Origin: a virus
IMG/VR virus record: IMGVR_UViG_3300013093_000023
Span: 60,551-124,550 of that record
Reading direction: 5' to 3' (one strand)
Length of the DNA: 64,000 nt
A program made the translations under genes and the position numbers. The notes under the pieces are model-generated. The model did not search any database. It was not told where the DNA came from and was given only the letters and a program-made list of their open reading frames with translations. Positions 37,312-46,576 of the stretch are shown here, in pieces; the stretch's first letter is position 1, and the number at the start of each line of letters is the position of its first letter.

Positions 37312-38331
37312 ATGGCGTACCAACAATTAGGCCTAATTCAGGCAAGCGACTATAACACACTAGTCGACGTTCAGAATAGCACGGCAGCAAATACTCTTAA
37401 TGCTATCTGGGCTGGCGGACAGTATGATAACGGTTACGGTCAAACTTTAATTCCTACAGTTAGTCAAACCGGTACTGTTACTGCTACACAATGGGCACAA
37501 TTGATTAATACATTAAATTCAGTTTACACACACCAAGGCGGTAGTGGATCTGGTATTAGTGCTGTTACATCTGGTCAGACTATTAACTATCTAAGCACAT
37601 TACAAAGCAGTTTGACTACTGCCTGGAACAATCGTTTGTTGTTTAATAGTACCCAAGGTACAACAACTACAGGTAGCACCTACAGCCCAAACTATGTACA
37701 CGGCAATGCTCCAACTCAATATTCAGACTCATTTACTCGTACTATAACATTTGCTTCTGCTGATCAGGCTCGTTATTTCTTTAATGCCGGCGGCCAGATT
37801 AACTTTGTTATCACCTCAGTATCAAACGGTGACGGTACAAGCCGTTCAGGCGACTTAGTAACTCTAATTGGTACAAACTTTGGTAGCTTTACAACATTTC
37901 GAGCACATACCAATGCAGGACGTCAAGGTAGCGGTGGCACAGTTAATACCAATACTACCAACGTTGGCTATTACGAAATGACTACTAGTCCACAAACACT
38001 ATCACAAATTACTAGTACCAACAGCACATACTCTGGAGACTATTGTACTCTACAGGTATCCAGCAATGGTACACAGGGTCTAAACCAAGACCGCGGAAGC
38101 GTACTGTACTTTACCTTTACCTATGTATCTGCTACACGTGCCGACGGTGACTACACAACCAGTAACCCACAAGGTTCACAAGGTTCACAAAAAGAAACCG
38201 GTGGTGTAAACTACAGCAACTATTGGTACTTTAACGATAGTACTAACATCACTATCAATCATCGCGTTGATATTGTTTATCCAGAAACTACAAACCTAAG
38301 TAATACTTGGGGTACTGTAACAATCTCTTAA
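37312..38331 (+). CDS. Probable virion structural protein, last gene of the late module
   Basis: A 339-residue protein. The N-terminal 110 residues are helical (MAYQQLGLIQASDYNTLVDV, TQWAQLINTLNSVYTH, TLQSSLTTAWNNRLLFN). The C-terminal two thirds are beta-rich and Ser/Thr/Asn-rich (ADQARYFFNAGGQINFVITS, SVLYFTFTYVSATRADG, ITINHRVDIVYPETTNL). This composition matches its neighbours and suggests a fibre-associated or decoration protein. No catalytic motif is seen. It ends just before a sigma70-like promoter, marking the end of the late module. I do not recognise the family with certainty. Confidence 0.7.
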   Translation: MAYQQLGLIQASDYNTLVDVQNSTAANTLNAIWAGGQYDNGYGQTLIPTVSQTGTVTATQWAQLINTLNSVYTHQGGSGSGISAVTSGQTINYLSTLQSSLTTAWNNRLLFNSTQGTTTTGSTYSPNYVHGNAPTQYSDSFTRTITFASADQARYFFNAGGQINFVITSVSNGDGTSRSGDLVTLIGTNFGSFTTFRAHTNAGRQGSGGTVNTNTTNVGYYEMTTSPQTLSQITSTNSTYSGDYCTLQVSSNGTQGLNQDRGSVLYFTFTYVSATRADGDYTTSNPQGSQGSQKETGGVNYSNYWYFNDSTNITINHRVDIVYPETTNLSNTWGTVTIS

Positions 38332-38341
38332 TCCAAAGTAG

Positions 38342-38370
38342 TTGACATTCCAGGTGTAGACTAGTATACT
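38342..38370 (+). promoter_or_regulatory. Strong sigma70-like promoter at the head of the radical SAM/glycosyltransferase operon
   Basis: A perfect -35 TTGACA (38342-38347) and a -10 TATACT (38365-38370, 5 of 6) are separated by the ideal 17 bases, in the 63-base gap before the ATG at 38395. It has no late box, so the downstream operon is probably early or middle expressed by host polymerase. A perfect inverted repeat covers the spacer and initiation region. Confidence 0.75.
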
Positions 38371-38384
38371 AGCTGTCTACACCT
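38352..38384. promoter_or_regulatory. Perfect 10-base inverted repeat overlapping the promoter (operator or terminator candidate)
   Basis: AGGTGTAGAC (38352-38361) and GTCTACACCT (38375-38384) are exact reverse complements separated by 13 bases that contain the palindrome TAGTATACTA. The arms bracket the -10 box. This looks like a repressor operator. As RNA it could instead fold as a 10-pair hairpin ending the upstream late transcript, but no U-tract follows. Confidence 0.6.
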
Positions 38385-38394
38385 ATATTCTATT

Positions 38395-38715
38395 ATGAGC
38401 GAAATCGAACAACTCACTGCCGAAATACGTCGGGCAACTGATTACCAAATTAACAAACGCATCTTGCGTGAAAAAATCCAAACAGATTTGCATTTTGCTT
38501 ATAATGGTGGCCTGTTTAAAGTTACTCCAGAGTTATTAATGTTCAGTTCAAGTTGGCCAAAACACGAGCCACTTTATCTAGAAGACACATACCAAAACCC
38601 TATACATATTATAGATCCAGAATTCTTTGCAACACAATGTAAAGAACATTATCAACAAGTAATGAATCGTTGGCATCAAGAACATGGCGAACTCAAACGT
38701 CTCCGCAAAATCTAA
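38395..38715 (+). CDS. Small hypothetical protein, first gene of the modification operon
   Basis: A 106-residue protein starting MSEIEQLTAEIRRATDYQIN, with a charged helical N-terminus, a central HFAYNGGLFKVTPELLMF strand region and a basic helical C-terminus (QQVMNRWHQEHGELKRLRKI). No family is recognised. It lies 25 bases downstream of the -10 box, and its end overlaps the next gene by 32 bases. The middle segment suggests a soluble accessory protein rather than a membrane protein. Confidence 0.65.
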   Translation: MSEIEQLTAEIRRATDYQINKRILREKIQTDLHFAYNGGLFKVTPELLMFSSSWPKHEPLYLEDTYQNPIHIIDPEFFATQCKEHYQQVMNRWHQEHGELKRLRKI

Positions 38716-39502
38716 AGGCATCATTATATTTGCCTTCAATACGCAGGTAGACTACGTGTCTATAGCTGACCTAACAAGTCGTTTGGCTGCACACAATCTC
38801 CAATTACCAATTACCTTAGTAACAGATGATACTACTACGCCCACGTTTGCCTATGATCAAATAATTCGTATCAATCCTGAACGTGCGACTTTTAGAATCA
38901 ACGATGGTAAAGAAATAGCCTGGCGCAATCGGGGAAGATACAATGCCTATGAACTAAGTCCATACGACACAACTATATTGCTTGATGTTGACTATCTAAT
39001 GTTAGACAATAGTCTATTAAAAATAGCAGACACAGTTCAAGACTATAGATTAATGCATCACAACACCACAGACATTGGGCCGGCCTATGAAGAAATGGGC
39101 GAAACTAGTTTACCATTTGTATGGGCTACAGTAGTTGTATTTAAAAAAACTGAACGCAGTCAAATGTTGTTTAATCTAGTAGGAAAGATACAACGTAATT
39201 ATCACTACTATAGAGAATTATATAATATACGTGAAGGCAATTATCGCAATGACTACGCATTTGCTATTGCTAACAATATTCTCAGTGGATACAACTTAAA
39301 TGAATCACAGAGTATTCCGTGGCCTATGTACACAGCAGATCAAAAGATAGAACGTATTGTAACGACTGCTACTCAGGTTAGAATCTATTACGATAAATCA
39401 GCTACAGTAGTACCACGTATGAATATACACGTAATCGACAAAGAGTATTTACAAAGTGATAACTTTCGACAGGTAGTGGAGGCAATAGTTGAGCCAACAT
39501 AA
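38684..39502 (+). CDS. Glycosyltransferase-like protein (GT-A type, DxD)
   Basis: A 272-residue protein with a nucleotide-sugar transferase layout: an N-terminal GIIIFAFNTQVDYVSIADLT strand-helix, LPITLVTDD, and a metal-binding-type DxD in TTILLDVDYLMLDNSLL at about residue 105. The remainder includes PFVWATVVVFKKTERSQMLF, typical of acceptor-side strands in small phage glycosyltransferases. Paralogous in outline to the next gene, which also begins with a strand followed by QVDY/TVDYLELA. The acceptor (glycan, DNA base or protein) is unknown. It overlaps both neighbours (32 and 14 bases). Confidence 0.6.
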   Translation: MANSNVSAKSKGIIIFAFNTQVDYVSIADLTSRLAAHNLQLPITLVTDDTTTPTFAYDQIIRINPERATFRINDGKEIAWRNRGRYNAYELSPYDTTILLDVDYLMLDNSLLKIADTVQDYRLMHHNTTDIGPAYEEMGETSLPFVWATVVVFKKTERSQMLFNLVGKIQRNYHYYRELYNIREGNYRNDYAFAIANNILSGYNLNESQSIPWPMYTADQKIERIVTTATQVRIYYDKSATVVPRMNIHVIDKEYLQSDNFRQVVEAIVEPT

Positions 39503-40340
39503 AGAACAACAGGGTTTTGTTACTTTCGCACAAAACACAGACACAGTAGATTATTTGGAGCTGGCATATCTGCAGGCTCTTAATGTTAAAGCAACACAAA
39601 AGAATAACCAATACGCAGTAATTGTTGACACAGCAACTGAGGAGAAAATTAATGATAGCCATCGTCGTGTTTTTGATTATATTATTCGTGTTCCCTATGA
39701 CAATAATAATGCTTCCTCTAATTGGAAGCTGGGCAATGAATATCAGGTTTTTAATCTCACACCGTTTAAAGAAACTATTAAATTAGAAAGTGACTTACTG
39801 TTTACTCGCAGTATTGACCATTGGTGGACAGCCTTTAGATTAAAAGATTTATGTTTAAGCACACACGCTAGAAACTATAGAGATTTAATATCCGGTGTAA
39901 GAAAATATCGGCGTGTGTTTGACGACAATGAATTGCCAGACGTATATAACGGACTGATGTATTTTAGATACAGTCGTGATGGCGCTAACTTTTTTAAAGT
40001 AGCCGAAGTATTACACCGTAACTGGCATCATATAAAAAATGAAATCTTAGTAAACTGTAGAGAAGATAATCCCAGCACTGATGTACTGTATGCGCTGGCC
40101 GCAATGATAGTGGGAGTTGAAACCTGTACAATGCCCGGGATGGATTTTATTAATTTTGTACATATGAAATCAGAATTCAATGGGTGGTTAGATGCTCGTA
40201 GTTGGGTGGATACAGTTTTATATGAACAAGAAGGTGATGTTATTCGCATAAACAATTTAAATCAGTTAAGCCCAGTACACTACTATGATAAAAATTTTGC
40301 TACTAAAGAATTAATCGAGTACTATGAATCAAGAATTTGA
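39489..40340 (+). CDS. Glycosyltransferase-like protein, relative of the preceding gene
   Basis: A 283-residue protein beginning at TTG 39489, overlapping the previous stop by 14 bases. It mirrors its neighbour: GFVTFAQNTDTVDYLELAYL, YAVIVDTATEEKI, then FNLTPFKETIKLESDLLFTRS, where LESDLL takes the place of the LLDVDYL motif (E-S-D instead of D-V-D). C-terminal VYNGLMYFRYSRDGANFF and MDFINFVHMKSEFNGW follow. The altered metal motif may mean a different donor or reduced activity. The pair probably arose by duplication. The assignment rests on the fold-like order of motifs, not on a search. Confidence 0.55.
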   Translation: MSQHKEQQGFVTFAQNTDTVDYLELAYLQALNVKATQKNNQYAVIVDTATEEKINDSHRRVFDYIIRVPYDNNNASSNWKLGNEYQVFNLTPFKETIKLESDLLFTRSIDHWWTAFRLKDLCLSTHARNYRDLISGVRKYRRVFDDNELPDVYNGLMYFRYSRDGANFFKVAEVLHRNWHHIKNEILVNCREDNPSTDVLYALAAMIVGVETCTMPGMDFINFVHMKSEFNGWLDARSWVDTVLYEQEGDVIRINNLNQLSPVHYYDKNFATKELIEYYESRI

Positions 40341-40674
40341 ACTTGAAATCGAACGGTTATTGGAACCAATTCGGCCACCTGCGATTGAATATAGGCTTTA
40401 CTATAATGAGGATGGCAACATTACGGCCTGTACAATGATAGAAGATCCTGCTATAATTGGATCTTATATTGTGGTTGATAAAGAAACGTACGATAATTAT
40501 TTTCGATATACTGTAGTAGATGGAAAATTAAAAAAGTTTGAATCTGACGCACAGTACCGAGTAAAATTACGCAAGTCTACACAAGGACTAGCAGTTGTAA
40601 AAAATCATGCCGGCATTATACTAGAGTCTGGCGATGAATACCAAGATATAGAATATTATGAACGAATTAATTGA
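40324..40674 (+). CDS. Small conserved-looking protein of unknown function
   Basis: A 116-residue protein, MNQEFELEIERLLEPIRPPA at the start. The body is beta-rich (EYRLYYNEDGNITACTMIED, GSYIVVDKETYDNYFRYTVV, GKLKKFESDAQYRVKLRKS), with an alternating strand pattern that suggests a small barrel or sheet domain. It overlaps the genes on either side by 17 bases each. I recall similar small proteins next to glycosyltransferase-like genes in marine phages but cannot name a family or function. Confidence 0.6.
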   Translation: MNQEFELEIERLLEPIRPPAIEYRLYYNEDGNITACTMIEDPAIIGSYIVVDKETYDNYFRYTVVDGKLKKFESDAQYRVKLRKSTQGLAVVKNHAGIILESGDEYQDIEYYERIN

Positions 40675-41551
40675 CGTAGCAGATTTAGATTGTATATACT
40701 TAACATACGATGAACCTAAAAAAGAAGAACACTGGATACAGATCCAAAACATGGTGCCCTGGGCCAAACGAGTCGATGGAGTTAAAGGTAGTGATGCCGC
40801 TCACAAAGCGGCTGCCGATGCTAGTGATACAGACCGGTTTGTGCTTATTGATGGCGATAACATTCCAGATAGTAATTTTTTCAACCTGCAATTGGTTCTT
40901 GACAATACCAATCGCGATTGCGTATTTCGCTGGCGGGCTCGCAACGCTATTAACGGACTGATGTATGGCAACGGCGGACTTAGCTGTTGGACTAGAGATT
41001 TTATCTACAGTATGCGTACACACGAAAACTCAGATGGTACGGCAGAAAATGATGTAGAGTTTTGTTTTTATCCTAACTACTGGGCAATGGCTGATTGCTA
41101 TAGTGTAACATATCCTAATGCTACTCCATTTCAGGCCTGGCGTGCCGGGTTCCGTGAAGGTGTTAAGATGTGTTTAGATCGCGGCAGTCTTCCTAATATG
41201 ACAGAATTTGAATCGCGTGTAAACAATCGTAACTATGATAATCTTTGTATATGGCAAAGTGTAGGCGCAGATGCCGACAACGGCTTTTGGGCAATATATG
41301 GAGCACGTCTTGGTACGTTTATGACTATGATAGAAGGTTGGAACTATCGAGACGTACAAGATTTTGATGTGCTGGCTAGACTATGGGAAAGTTTTAGTAA
41401 AGATGGCGCAGATGAATGCCGTAGCGTTGGTGATATACTACGTAAGCGTTTAAGTTTATCTATAGTAGATATGGATCCAGAAGAAAGCAGATTCTTCAAA
41501 CATCATTATAAATCAACATTTAAAAATCAAGGGCCGATGGTTCGTGAGTAA
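40658..41551 (+). CDS. Glycosyltransferase-like protein related to the C-terminal third of the 55849 gene
   Basis: A 297-residue protein. The N-terminal DCIYLTYDEPKKEEHWIQIQ and WAKRVDGVKGSDAAHKAAAD lead to FVLIDGDNIPD (about residues 61-71), a GT-A-like DGD metal motif. The segment FQAWRAGFREGVKM and then LCIWQSVGADADNGFWAIYGARLG match in order FREVVKL and RLATWCEVAEGEYAEYCLAGAR in the protein at 55849-57507, so the two share a domain. The start also matches IVYISNGEPDEERWYEHLCY there. Substrate unknown. It overlaps the following radical SAM gene by 8 bases. Confidence 0.6.
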   Translation: MNELIDVADLDCIYLTYDEPKKEEHWIQIQNMVPWAKRVDGVKGSDAAHKAAADASDTDRFVLIDGDNIPDSNFFNLQLVLDNTNRDCVFRWRARNAINGLMYGNGGLSCWTRDFIYSMRTHENSDGTAENDVEFCFYPNYWAMADCYSVTYPNATPFQAWRAGFREGVKMCLDRGSLPNMTEFESRVNNRNYDNLCIWQSVGADADNGFWAIYGARLGTFMTMIEGWNYRDVQDFDVLARLWESFSKDGADECRSVGDILRKRLSLSIVDMDPEESRFFKHHYKSTFKNQGPMVRE

Positions 41552-42929
41552 ATCAGACTTTATGTCTGCCGCAGAGCAGATGCAAGAAAAACTAGGAACT
41601 GCTTTATGTTTGGCTAAGTGGAAACAGGTTAGCCTACATTTAGCCACAGGGTTAAATAATAGCTGTTACCATCCACCATTGCATCCAATTGACGCCAGTG
41701 TATTAAAAGACAATCCTGGCGCACTACACAACACCGAGCATAAGAAACAGCAACGTGTTATTATGCTTAAGAATGAACGTCCCGGCGAATGTAGTTATTG
41801 CTGGACACAAGAGGATTTAGGAAACCTAAGTGACAGACACTACAGATCGGGAGAGCCATGGGCGGCCGAAGACTATGATAAAATTAGAACAAGTACCGGA
41901 AATGAAACGGATGTTATTCCGTCGTACGTCGAGGTTAACTTCAACCATGCGTGTAATCTGCGATGTAGTTATTGTAGCCCTCAGTTTAGTAGTAAGTGGA
42001 TGGAGGAAGTGGATCGATGGGGCGGATACCCAACCAGTACGATACATAATGATCCCCGCCATTTTGTTGGCAATCGGCGCCCTATACCTGCTTCCCAAGA
42101 TAATCCTTATGTCGATGCATTTTGGGAATGGTGGCCAACCCTTTATCCACAACTAAAACATTTCCGTATGACTGGTGGTGAGCCACTAATGGACAAGAAT
42201 ACCTATAGAGTATTTGACTATGTACTAGCACTACCTAATCCAGAATTACATTTGAATGTTACCAGTAACTTTAGTGTAGAAGATAACTTAATGAACAAGT
42301 ATCTTGACTATGTAAAACAATTATGTTCTACACAAATTGAACATTTTATGCAGTATGTTAGTGTAGACTCTGGCGACATACGACACGCTGAGTATATACG
42401 GCACGGACTCAATATGAATCGACTACACGAGAATGTCAATAGATTCTTAACAGAAATTCCGCACCGTAATAGTCTTACATTTATTATTACTATGAATAAT
42501 CTAAGTGTACTCGGACTACAACGACAATTAAATTGGATTCTTGAATTACGTAAAAAGTACAGCACTACATATCAACGTGTTTGGTTTGATACTCCGCTAC
42601 TACGCACACCGACCTGGCAAAGTCTACAAATATTGCCACCTGTGTATGCGGGTGTATTAGAACGTGTAGCTGACTGGATGGAACTTAATTTAGAAACACC
42701 AGACGATCCATTCCACGGATTCAAAGACTACGAAGTACAACGTATGCGTCGTGATATAGATTGGATGCGAGAAGGTTGTAATTTAGATCCAAAATATGTT
42801 AAACTACAACGAGCTGACTTTTATCGTTTCTTTAATGCTCACGATACTCGTCGACAAACTGATTTTTTAGCAACCTTTCCTGAAATGAAAGAATTTTGGG
42901 ATGAATGTAGATACCATGCCCAGAACTAA
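41544..42929 (+). CDS. Radical SAM protein with N-terminal auxiliary Cys domain
   Basis: A 461-residue radical SAM enzyme starting at GTG 41544. The cluster motif is ACNLRCSYCSPQFSSKW, with Cys137, Cys141 and Cys144. The SAM-binding GGE motif appears as FRMTGGEPLM. The N-terminal 120 residues contain NNSCYHPPLHP and ERPGECSYCW, cysteine/histidine groups that could bind an extra iron-sulphur cluster; in this subtype the usual CxLPW opening is replaced by LCLAKW. The protein is a close paralogue of the next gene (same SC-[HY]-HPxxH and ERPGxCxYCW blocks). Consecutive paralogues in one operon suggest successive steps on related substrates or a heteromeric enzyme. Substrate unknown. Confidence 0.9.
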   Translation: MSKSDFMSAAEQMQEKLGTALCLAKWKQVSLHLATGLNNSCYHPPLHPIDASVLKDNPGALHNTEHKKQQRVIMLKNERPGECSYCWTQEDLGNLSDRHYRSGEPWAAEDYDKIRTSTGNETDVIPSYVEVNFNHACNLRCSYCSPQFSSKWMEEVDRWGGYPTSTIHNDPRHFVGNRRPIPASQDNPYVDAFWEWWPTLYPQLKHFRMTGGEPLMDKNTYRVFDYVLALPNPELHLNVTSNFSVEDNLMNKYLDYVKQLCSTQIEHFMQYVSVDSGDIRHAEYIRHGLNMNRLHENVNRFLTEIPHRNSLTFIITMNNLSVLGLQRQLNWILELRKKYSTTYQRVWFDTPLLRTPTWQSLQILPPVYAGVLERVADWMELNLETPDDPFHGFKDYEVQRMRRDIDWMREGCNLDPKYVKLQRADFYRFFNAHDTRRQTDFLATFPEMKEFWDECRYHAQN

Positions 42930-44265
42930 TAACGAGACAGATTTAGAATACAAACGCCGTGTAATTGACATTAAGTCAGAGTCGTTCTGCGGCGCAAAAT
43001 GGTATAACGCTACTATATGGTTAGGATCGGGACAAACTACTAGTTGTCATCACCCACTACCACATCAGGTCAGTGTTGAGGACGTAATAAATAATCCTAA
43101 AGCACTACATAATACGCCAAAGAAAAAAGCCGAACGCAAACAAATGCAACAAGGCGAACGCCCAGGCGGTTGCGAGTACTGCTGGAAAATAGAGGACATA
43201 GGCCGTGATAACATCAGCGACAGAGTATATAAAACAGTTATCTATTCAGACGAAGACCTGGATAGCGCATACCAATTGGATTCAAATGCAGACGTTGATT
43301 TACAAACTTTGGAAATCGCATTCGATCGTACCTGTAATTTTGCTTGTTCCTACTGTAACCCTGCTTTCAGCTCAACTTGGGTTAATGATTTGGATCGCAA
43401 CGGCCCTTATGTGGAATTGGTTAGTGATGGCAGAAATCATTTTACTCACAATCATTCTAGCAGTCAGCTTTACAAGTTTAATCAACAGAATCCTTATGTT
43501 GATGCCTTCTTTAAATGGTGGGAATCAGACCTCCACAGAACACTAAAAGAACTCAGACTAACCGGCGGTGAGCCTCTTATGAGTGGTGATACCTGGCGAT
43601 TACTAGACTGGTTTAAAAACAACAATACAGACATAAAGTTTGCTATGAACAGCAATCTTGGCGCCAAGGACGATCTAATTGATCGACTAATAGATGCTAC
43701 ACACAGCATCAAGCATTTTCATTTGTATACCAGTAATGAATCAATAAGCCAACAAAGCGAATACATACGTGATGGGTTAGTCTGGGACGATTGGGCTAAC
43801 AACGTAGAAAAAGTACTAACCAATGGCAAGTTAGAAGGCTTCCATATGATGTGTACTATTAATGCCTTGTGTCTAGATACGCTAGACAGCTTCTTAGACT
43901 GCTGTTTAAATTGGAAACGTGAATACGGACGAGACTTCCCAACCTTTAGTTTGAATATCCTGCGCTTCCCTAGTTTTCAGAGCCCATTGGTTCTACCTGA
44001 TAATTTGCGTACACACTATAAAATTAGACTACAAGATTGGTTAGATGCTAATCGCGATGATCCGATGTTACATCAATTTGAAATCAATCAACTACAAAGA
44101 TTAATTGACTATCTTGATGTAGTTAAAACTCCGCATATGGGCGCCGCAGAACAATCAGTACTACAACAAGACTTTAAAAAGTTTTATACACAATACGACC
44201 AACGCAGAGGTAAAAACTTTACAGAAGCATTTCCGGCATTGGCCAATTGGTACACAACACTATGA
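42901..44265 (+). CDS. Radical SAM protein, close paralogue of the preceding enzyme
   Basis: A 454-residue protein from ATG 42901; an ATG at 42916 (449 residues) aligns its N-terminus better with the paralogue and leaves a 14-base overlap like those of neighbouring genes. The cluster motif TCNFACSYCNPAFSSTW has Cys145, Cys149 and Cys152 counted from 42901. The SAM-binding motif is LRLTGGEPLMSG. The N-terminal auxiliary cysteines (TSCHHPLPHQ and ERPGGCEYCWK) match the 41544 protein block by block. The C-terminal part (YKIRLQDWLDANRDDPMLHQ) is helical, ending at FPALANWYTTL. Substrate unknown. Confidence 0.9.
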   Translation: MNVDTMPRTNNETDLEYKRRVIDIKSESFCGAKWYNATIWLGSGQTTSCHHPLPHQVSVEDVINNPKALHNTPKKKAERKQMQQGERPGGCEYCWKIEDIGRDNISDRVYKTVIYSDEDLDSAYQLDSNADVDLQTLEIAFDRTCNFACSYCNPAFSSTWVNDLDRNGPYVELVSDGRNHFTHNHSSSQLYKFNQQNPYVDAFFKWWESDLHRTLKELRLTGGEPLMSGDTWRLLDWFKNNNTDIKFAMNSNLGAKDDLIDRLIDATHSIKHFHLYTSNESISQQSEYIRDGLVWDDWANNVEKVLTNGKLEGFHMMCTINALCLDTLDSFLDCCLNWKREYGRDFPTFSLNILRFPSFQSPLVLPDNLRTHYKIRLQDWLDANRDDPMLHQFEINQLQRLIDYLDVVKTPHMGAAEQSVLQQDFKKFYTQYDQRRGKNFTEAFPALANWYTTL

Positions 44266-45578
44266 GCAAAGACTTTTATAACAAAGGTTATGACTATATG
44301 GCTCGTAAGCCATATTTCATTGAACGTGAAGATTTAACTCCACGCCAATGGCAGTTGTTGACCGAAAGCGATCGTTTTTGTATGTTGCCGTGGGTACATT
44401 TACACGCCTTTCCGGATGGTCGTGCTTATCCTTGTTGTTTAAGTGACTATTGGCATCCAGTAGGAGACCTACGTAAAAATACCATGGAAGAAGTATGGAA
44501 TCAAGATCCATACAAAACAATGCGTAAGAATATGCTTACTGAACGTGAGTGTAAAGAGTGTACAAAATGCTATGAGCAGGAAGCCAATGGTTTCTTTAGT
44601 ATGCGTAACGACGCCAATCGTAATTACGGACATCACATAGCCGAAGCAGAAAGAACAGAAGAAGATGGAACAAACCCCGAATTTAAAATACGTTATTGGG
44701 ACGTCAGGTTTAGCAACTTATGTAATTTTAGTTGCCGTAGCTGTGGTCCTATTTTTAGTTCAAATTGGTATAACGATCACGTAAAGTTATATAATCGTAA
44801 ACCCGATGTATTGGGCCGCGATATGCTACGTGTAGAGTATGCCGCAGGTGATGAAGATGATATGATACGTCAAATGATGCCACACGTTCCGCATCTGGAG
44901 CAGGTATACTTTGCCGGTGGCGAGCCACTAATCATGAAAGAGCATTACTTCCTGCTAGAAAAGTTAGAAGAACTTGATAAAACAGACGTGCGTATTCAAT
45001 ACAATACTAACTTCAGTGAACTACGCTATAAAGACAAACACGTATTTGACTACTGGCGCAAATTTAAAAATGTCAGTGTGGGTGCTAGTTTAGATGCCAG
45101 TGGAGCTAGAGCGGAGCTGATGCGTAAAGGAACTGACTGGGCACAGGCTGTAGATAATCGTCAACGCATGATTCAAGAAGTCCCGCACGTAGACTTTTAC
45201 ATTAGCGCCACGGTTAGCGCAATGAATATCTTACACGTATTAGACTTCCATAGAGAGTGGACAGAATTAGGATTAATTAGAGCACAGGACTTTAATGTAA
45301 ACATTTGCCAAAGTCCTGAATGGTATCGCGTTGATATATTTCCAGAAGAGTTTAAGAAAAATGTTATTGTTCCAGCATATGAACAACATATTGCTTGGTT
45401 AGAGCCACAAGACAAACTACGTCGTGCTACAAATGGATTTAAGTCAGCGTTAAACTTTATACAGGCCAACGACCAACATCAACATTGGCCACGTTTTGTA
45501 GAAGAGTGTGCTAAATTAGATCGTATACGTGGAGAAGACTTTTGGGCAACGTTCCCGGAGTTTGACAGCCTAAAATGA
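44262..45578 (+). CDS. Radical SAM protein of the CxLPW 'twitch'-type subgroup
   Basis: A 438-residue protein starting at ATG 44262, which overlaps the previous stop in ATGA; an upstream in-frame TTG is unlikely. The N-terminal domain has FCMLPWVHLHAFPDGRAYPC and then CKECTKCYEQE, the auxiliary cysteine set. The radical SAM motif is NLCNFSCRSCGPIFSSNW (Cys154, Cys158, Cys161), preceded by WDVRFS, and the SAM-binding motif is VYFAGGEPLIM. Very close in layout to the 48710 protein (WDYRFSNLCNFKC...VYWVGGEPLMYEQH). The order PCC-x(n)-CxxCxxC recalls SPASM auxiliary sites but placed before the radical SAM core. The ATGA coupling continues to the next gene (4-base overlap). Confidence 0.92.
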   Translation: MSKDFYNKGYDYMARKPYFIEREDLTPRQWQLLTESDRFCMLPWVHLHAFPDGRAYPCCLSDYWHPVGDLRKNTMEEVWNQDPYKTMRKNMLTERECKECTKCYEQEANGFFSMRNDANRNYGHHIAEAERTEEDGTNPEFKIRYWDVRFSNLCNFSCRSCGPIFSSNWYNDHVKLYNRKPDVLGRDMLRVEYAAGDEDDMIRQMMPHVPHLEQVYFAGGEPLIMKEHYFLLEKLEELDKTDVRIQYNTNFSELRYKDKHVFDYWRKFKNVSVGASLDASGARAELMRKGTDWAQAVDNRQRMIQEVPHVDFYISATVSAMNILHVLDFHREWTELGLIRAQDFNVNICQSPEWYRVDIFPEEFKKNVIVPAYEQHIAWLEPQDKLRRATNGFKSALNFIQANDQHQHWPRFVEECAKLDRIRGEDFWATFPEFDSLK

Positions 45579-46576
45579 TAGACTACCAAGATATACGTTC
45601 GGTACATTTTGAGATTAGTACTAGATGTAATAGTACCTGTCCTGATTGTCCGCGTAACTTTCGCGGTGCCAATGTAATAGACACTTACCCCGTAGTAGAT
45701 ATGAGTCTTAAAGATGCGAAGCGAGTATTTTCTCCTGCGTTCTTAGAACAGTTAGATCATATTACTATAAATGGTAACTACGGAGATTTTGTTACCGCAC
45801 GTGATGGGCTTGCTATTGTTGAATACTTTAGATCTAGTAATCCCGGGCTACGCATAGAAATCAGCACCAATGGTAGTGCTCAGCCTAACTTATGGGAACC
45901 ACTGGCACGTACCGGTGCTCGTGTGTATTTTAGATTAGATGGACTAAAGGATACACATCATTTATATCGCCAAGGTACTGACTTTGATTTTATATTAAAA
46001 AATGCCGGTAAGTTTATTGCCGCTGGTGGCGAAGCAGTTTGGTCAATGATTGTGTTTGATCATAATCGTCATCAGGTTGCCGAAGCACGACAAATGAGTA
46101 AAGATCTGGGATTTTGTGAATTTGATGAAGTATATGCTGGGCGTGACATTATGCCGGTGTTTACCAATGATGGTCGATTGAGTCACGTGATTGGAGACTA
46201 TCGTGGTAGCACAGATTTTAAACAATTATTTGAAACTTACAATTATTATAAAATAGATCCTAATGTTGCTGTACGAGCCGAAACTACTAGTCGCCCAATT
46301 GATTGTTATTCAAAACGCAGTCAAGAAGTCTATGTATGCGCCAATGGAGAAGTATATCCTTGTTGTTGGTTAGGTAACTATCCGACACACAGTTGTAGTC
46401 GTCCTAGCAACGCACAACTACAACCTTTAATTAAAAACAATAATGCCATCGAATACGGATTAGTACAGGCTATTGAATGGTTTAACGAAATAGAAAAAAC
46501 CTGGGCAATCGATACTGTACCAAACGGAAAAATATATGAGTGTAATCAAACCTGTGGAATTAAAACAGCTACCTAA
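45575..46576 (+). CDS. Short radical SAM protein with C-terminal SPASM-like cysteines
   Basis: A 333-residue enzyme, paralogue of the gene at 468-1457. The cluster motif STRCNSTCPDCPRN gives Cys18, Cys22 and Cys25, right at the N-terminus. No classic GGEP is seen; the equivalent position carries ITINGNYGD (GDIGD in the other copy). A C-terminal auxiliary site is suggested by IDCYSKRSQEVYVCANGEVY followed by PCCWLG, and a final YECNQTC close to the stop. It overlaps the next radical SAM gene by 41 bases, the same short-then-long order as at the left end of the window. Substrate unknown; SPASM relatives mature peptides and proteins. Confidence 0.9.
   Translation: MIDYQDIRSVHFEISTRCNSTCPDCPRNFRGANVIDTYPVVDMSLKDAKRVFSPAFLEQLDHITINGNYGDFVTARDGLAIVEYFRSSNPGLRIEISTNGSAQPNLWEPLARTGARVYFRLDGLKDTHHLYRQGTDFDFILKNAGKFIAAGGEAVWSMIVFDHNRHQVAEARQMSKDLGFCEFDEVYAGRDIMPVFTNDGRLSHVIGDYRGSTDFKQLFETYNYYKIDPNVAVRAETTSRPIDCYSKRSQEVYVCANGEVYPCCWLGNYPTHSCSRPSNAQLQPLIKNNNAIEYGLVQAIEWFNEIEKTWAIDTVPNGKIYECNQTCGIKTAT

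Noticed and set aside
5246-38331. Photosynthesis or cyanophage metabolic genes that would identify the host
   Set aside because: None found; the cyanophage-like synteny alone cannot name a host.
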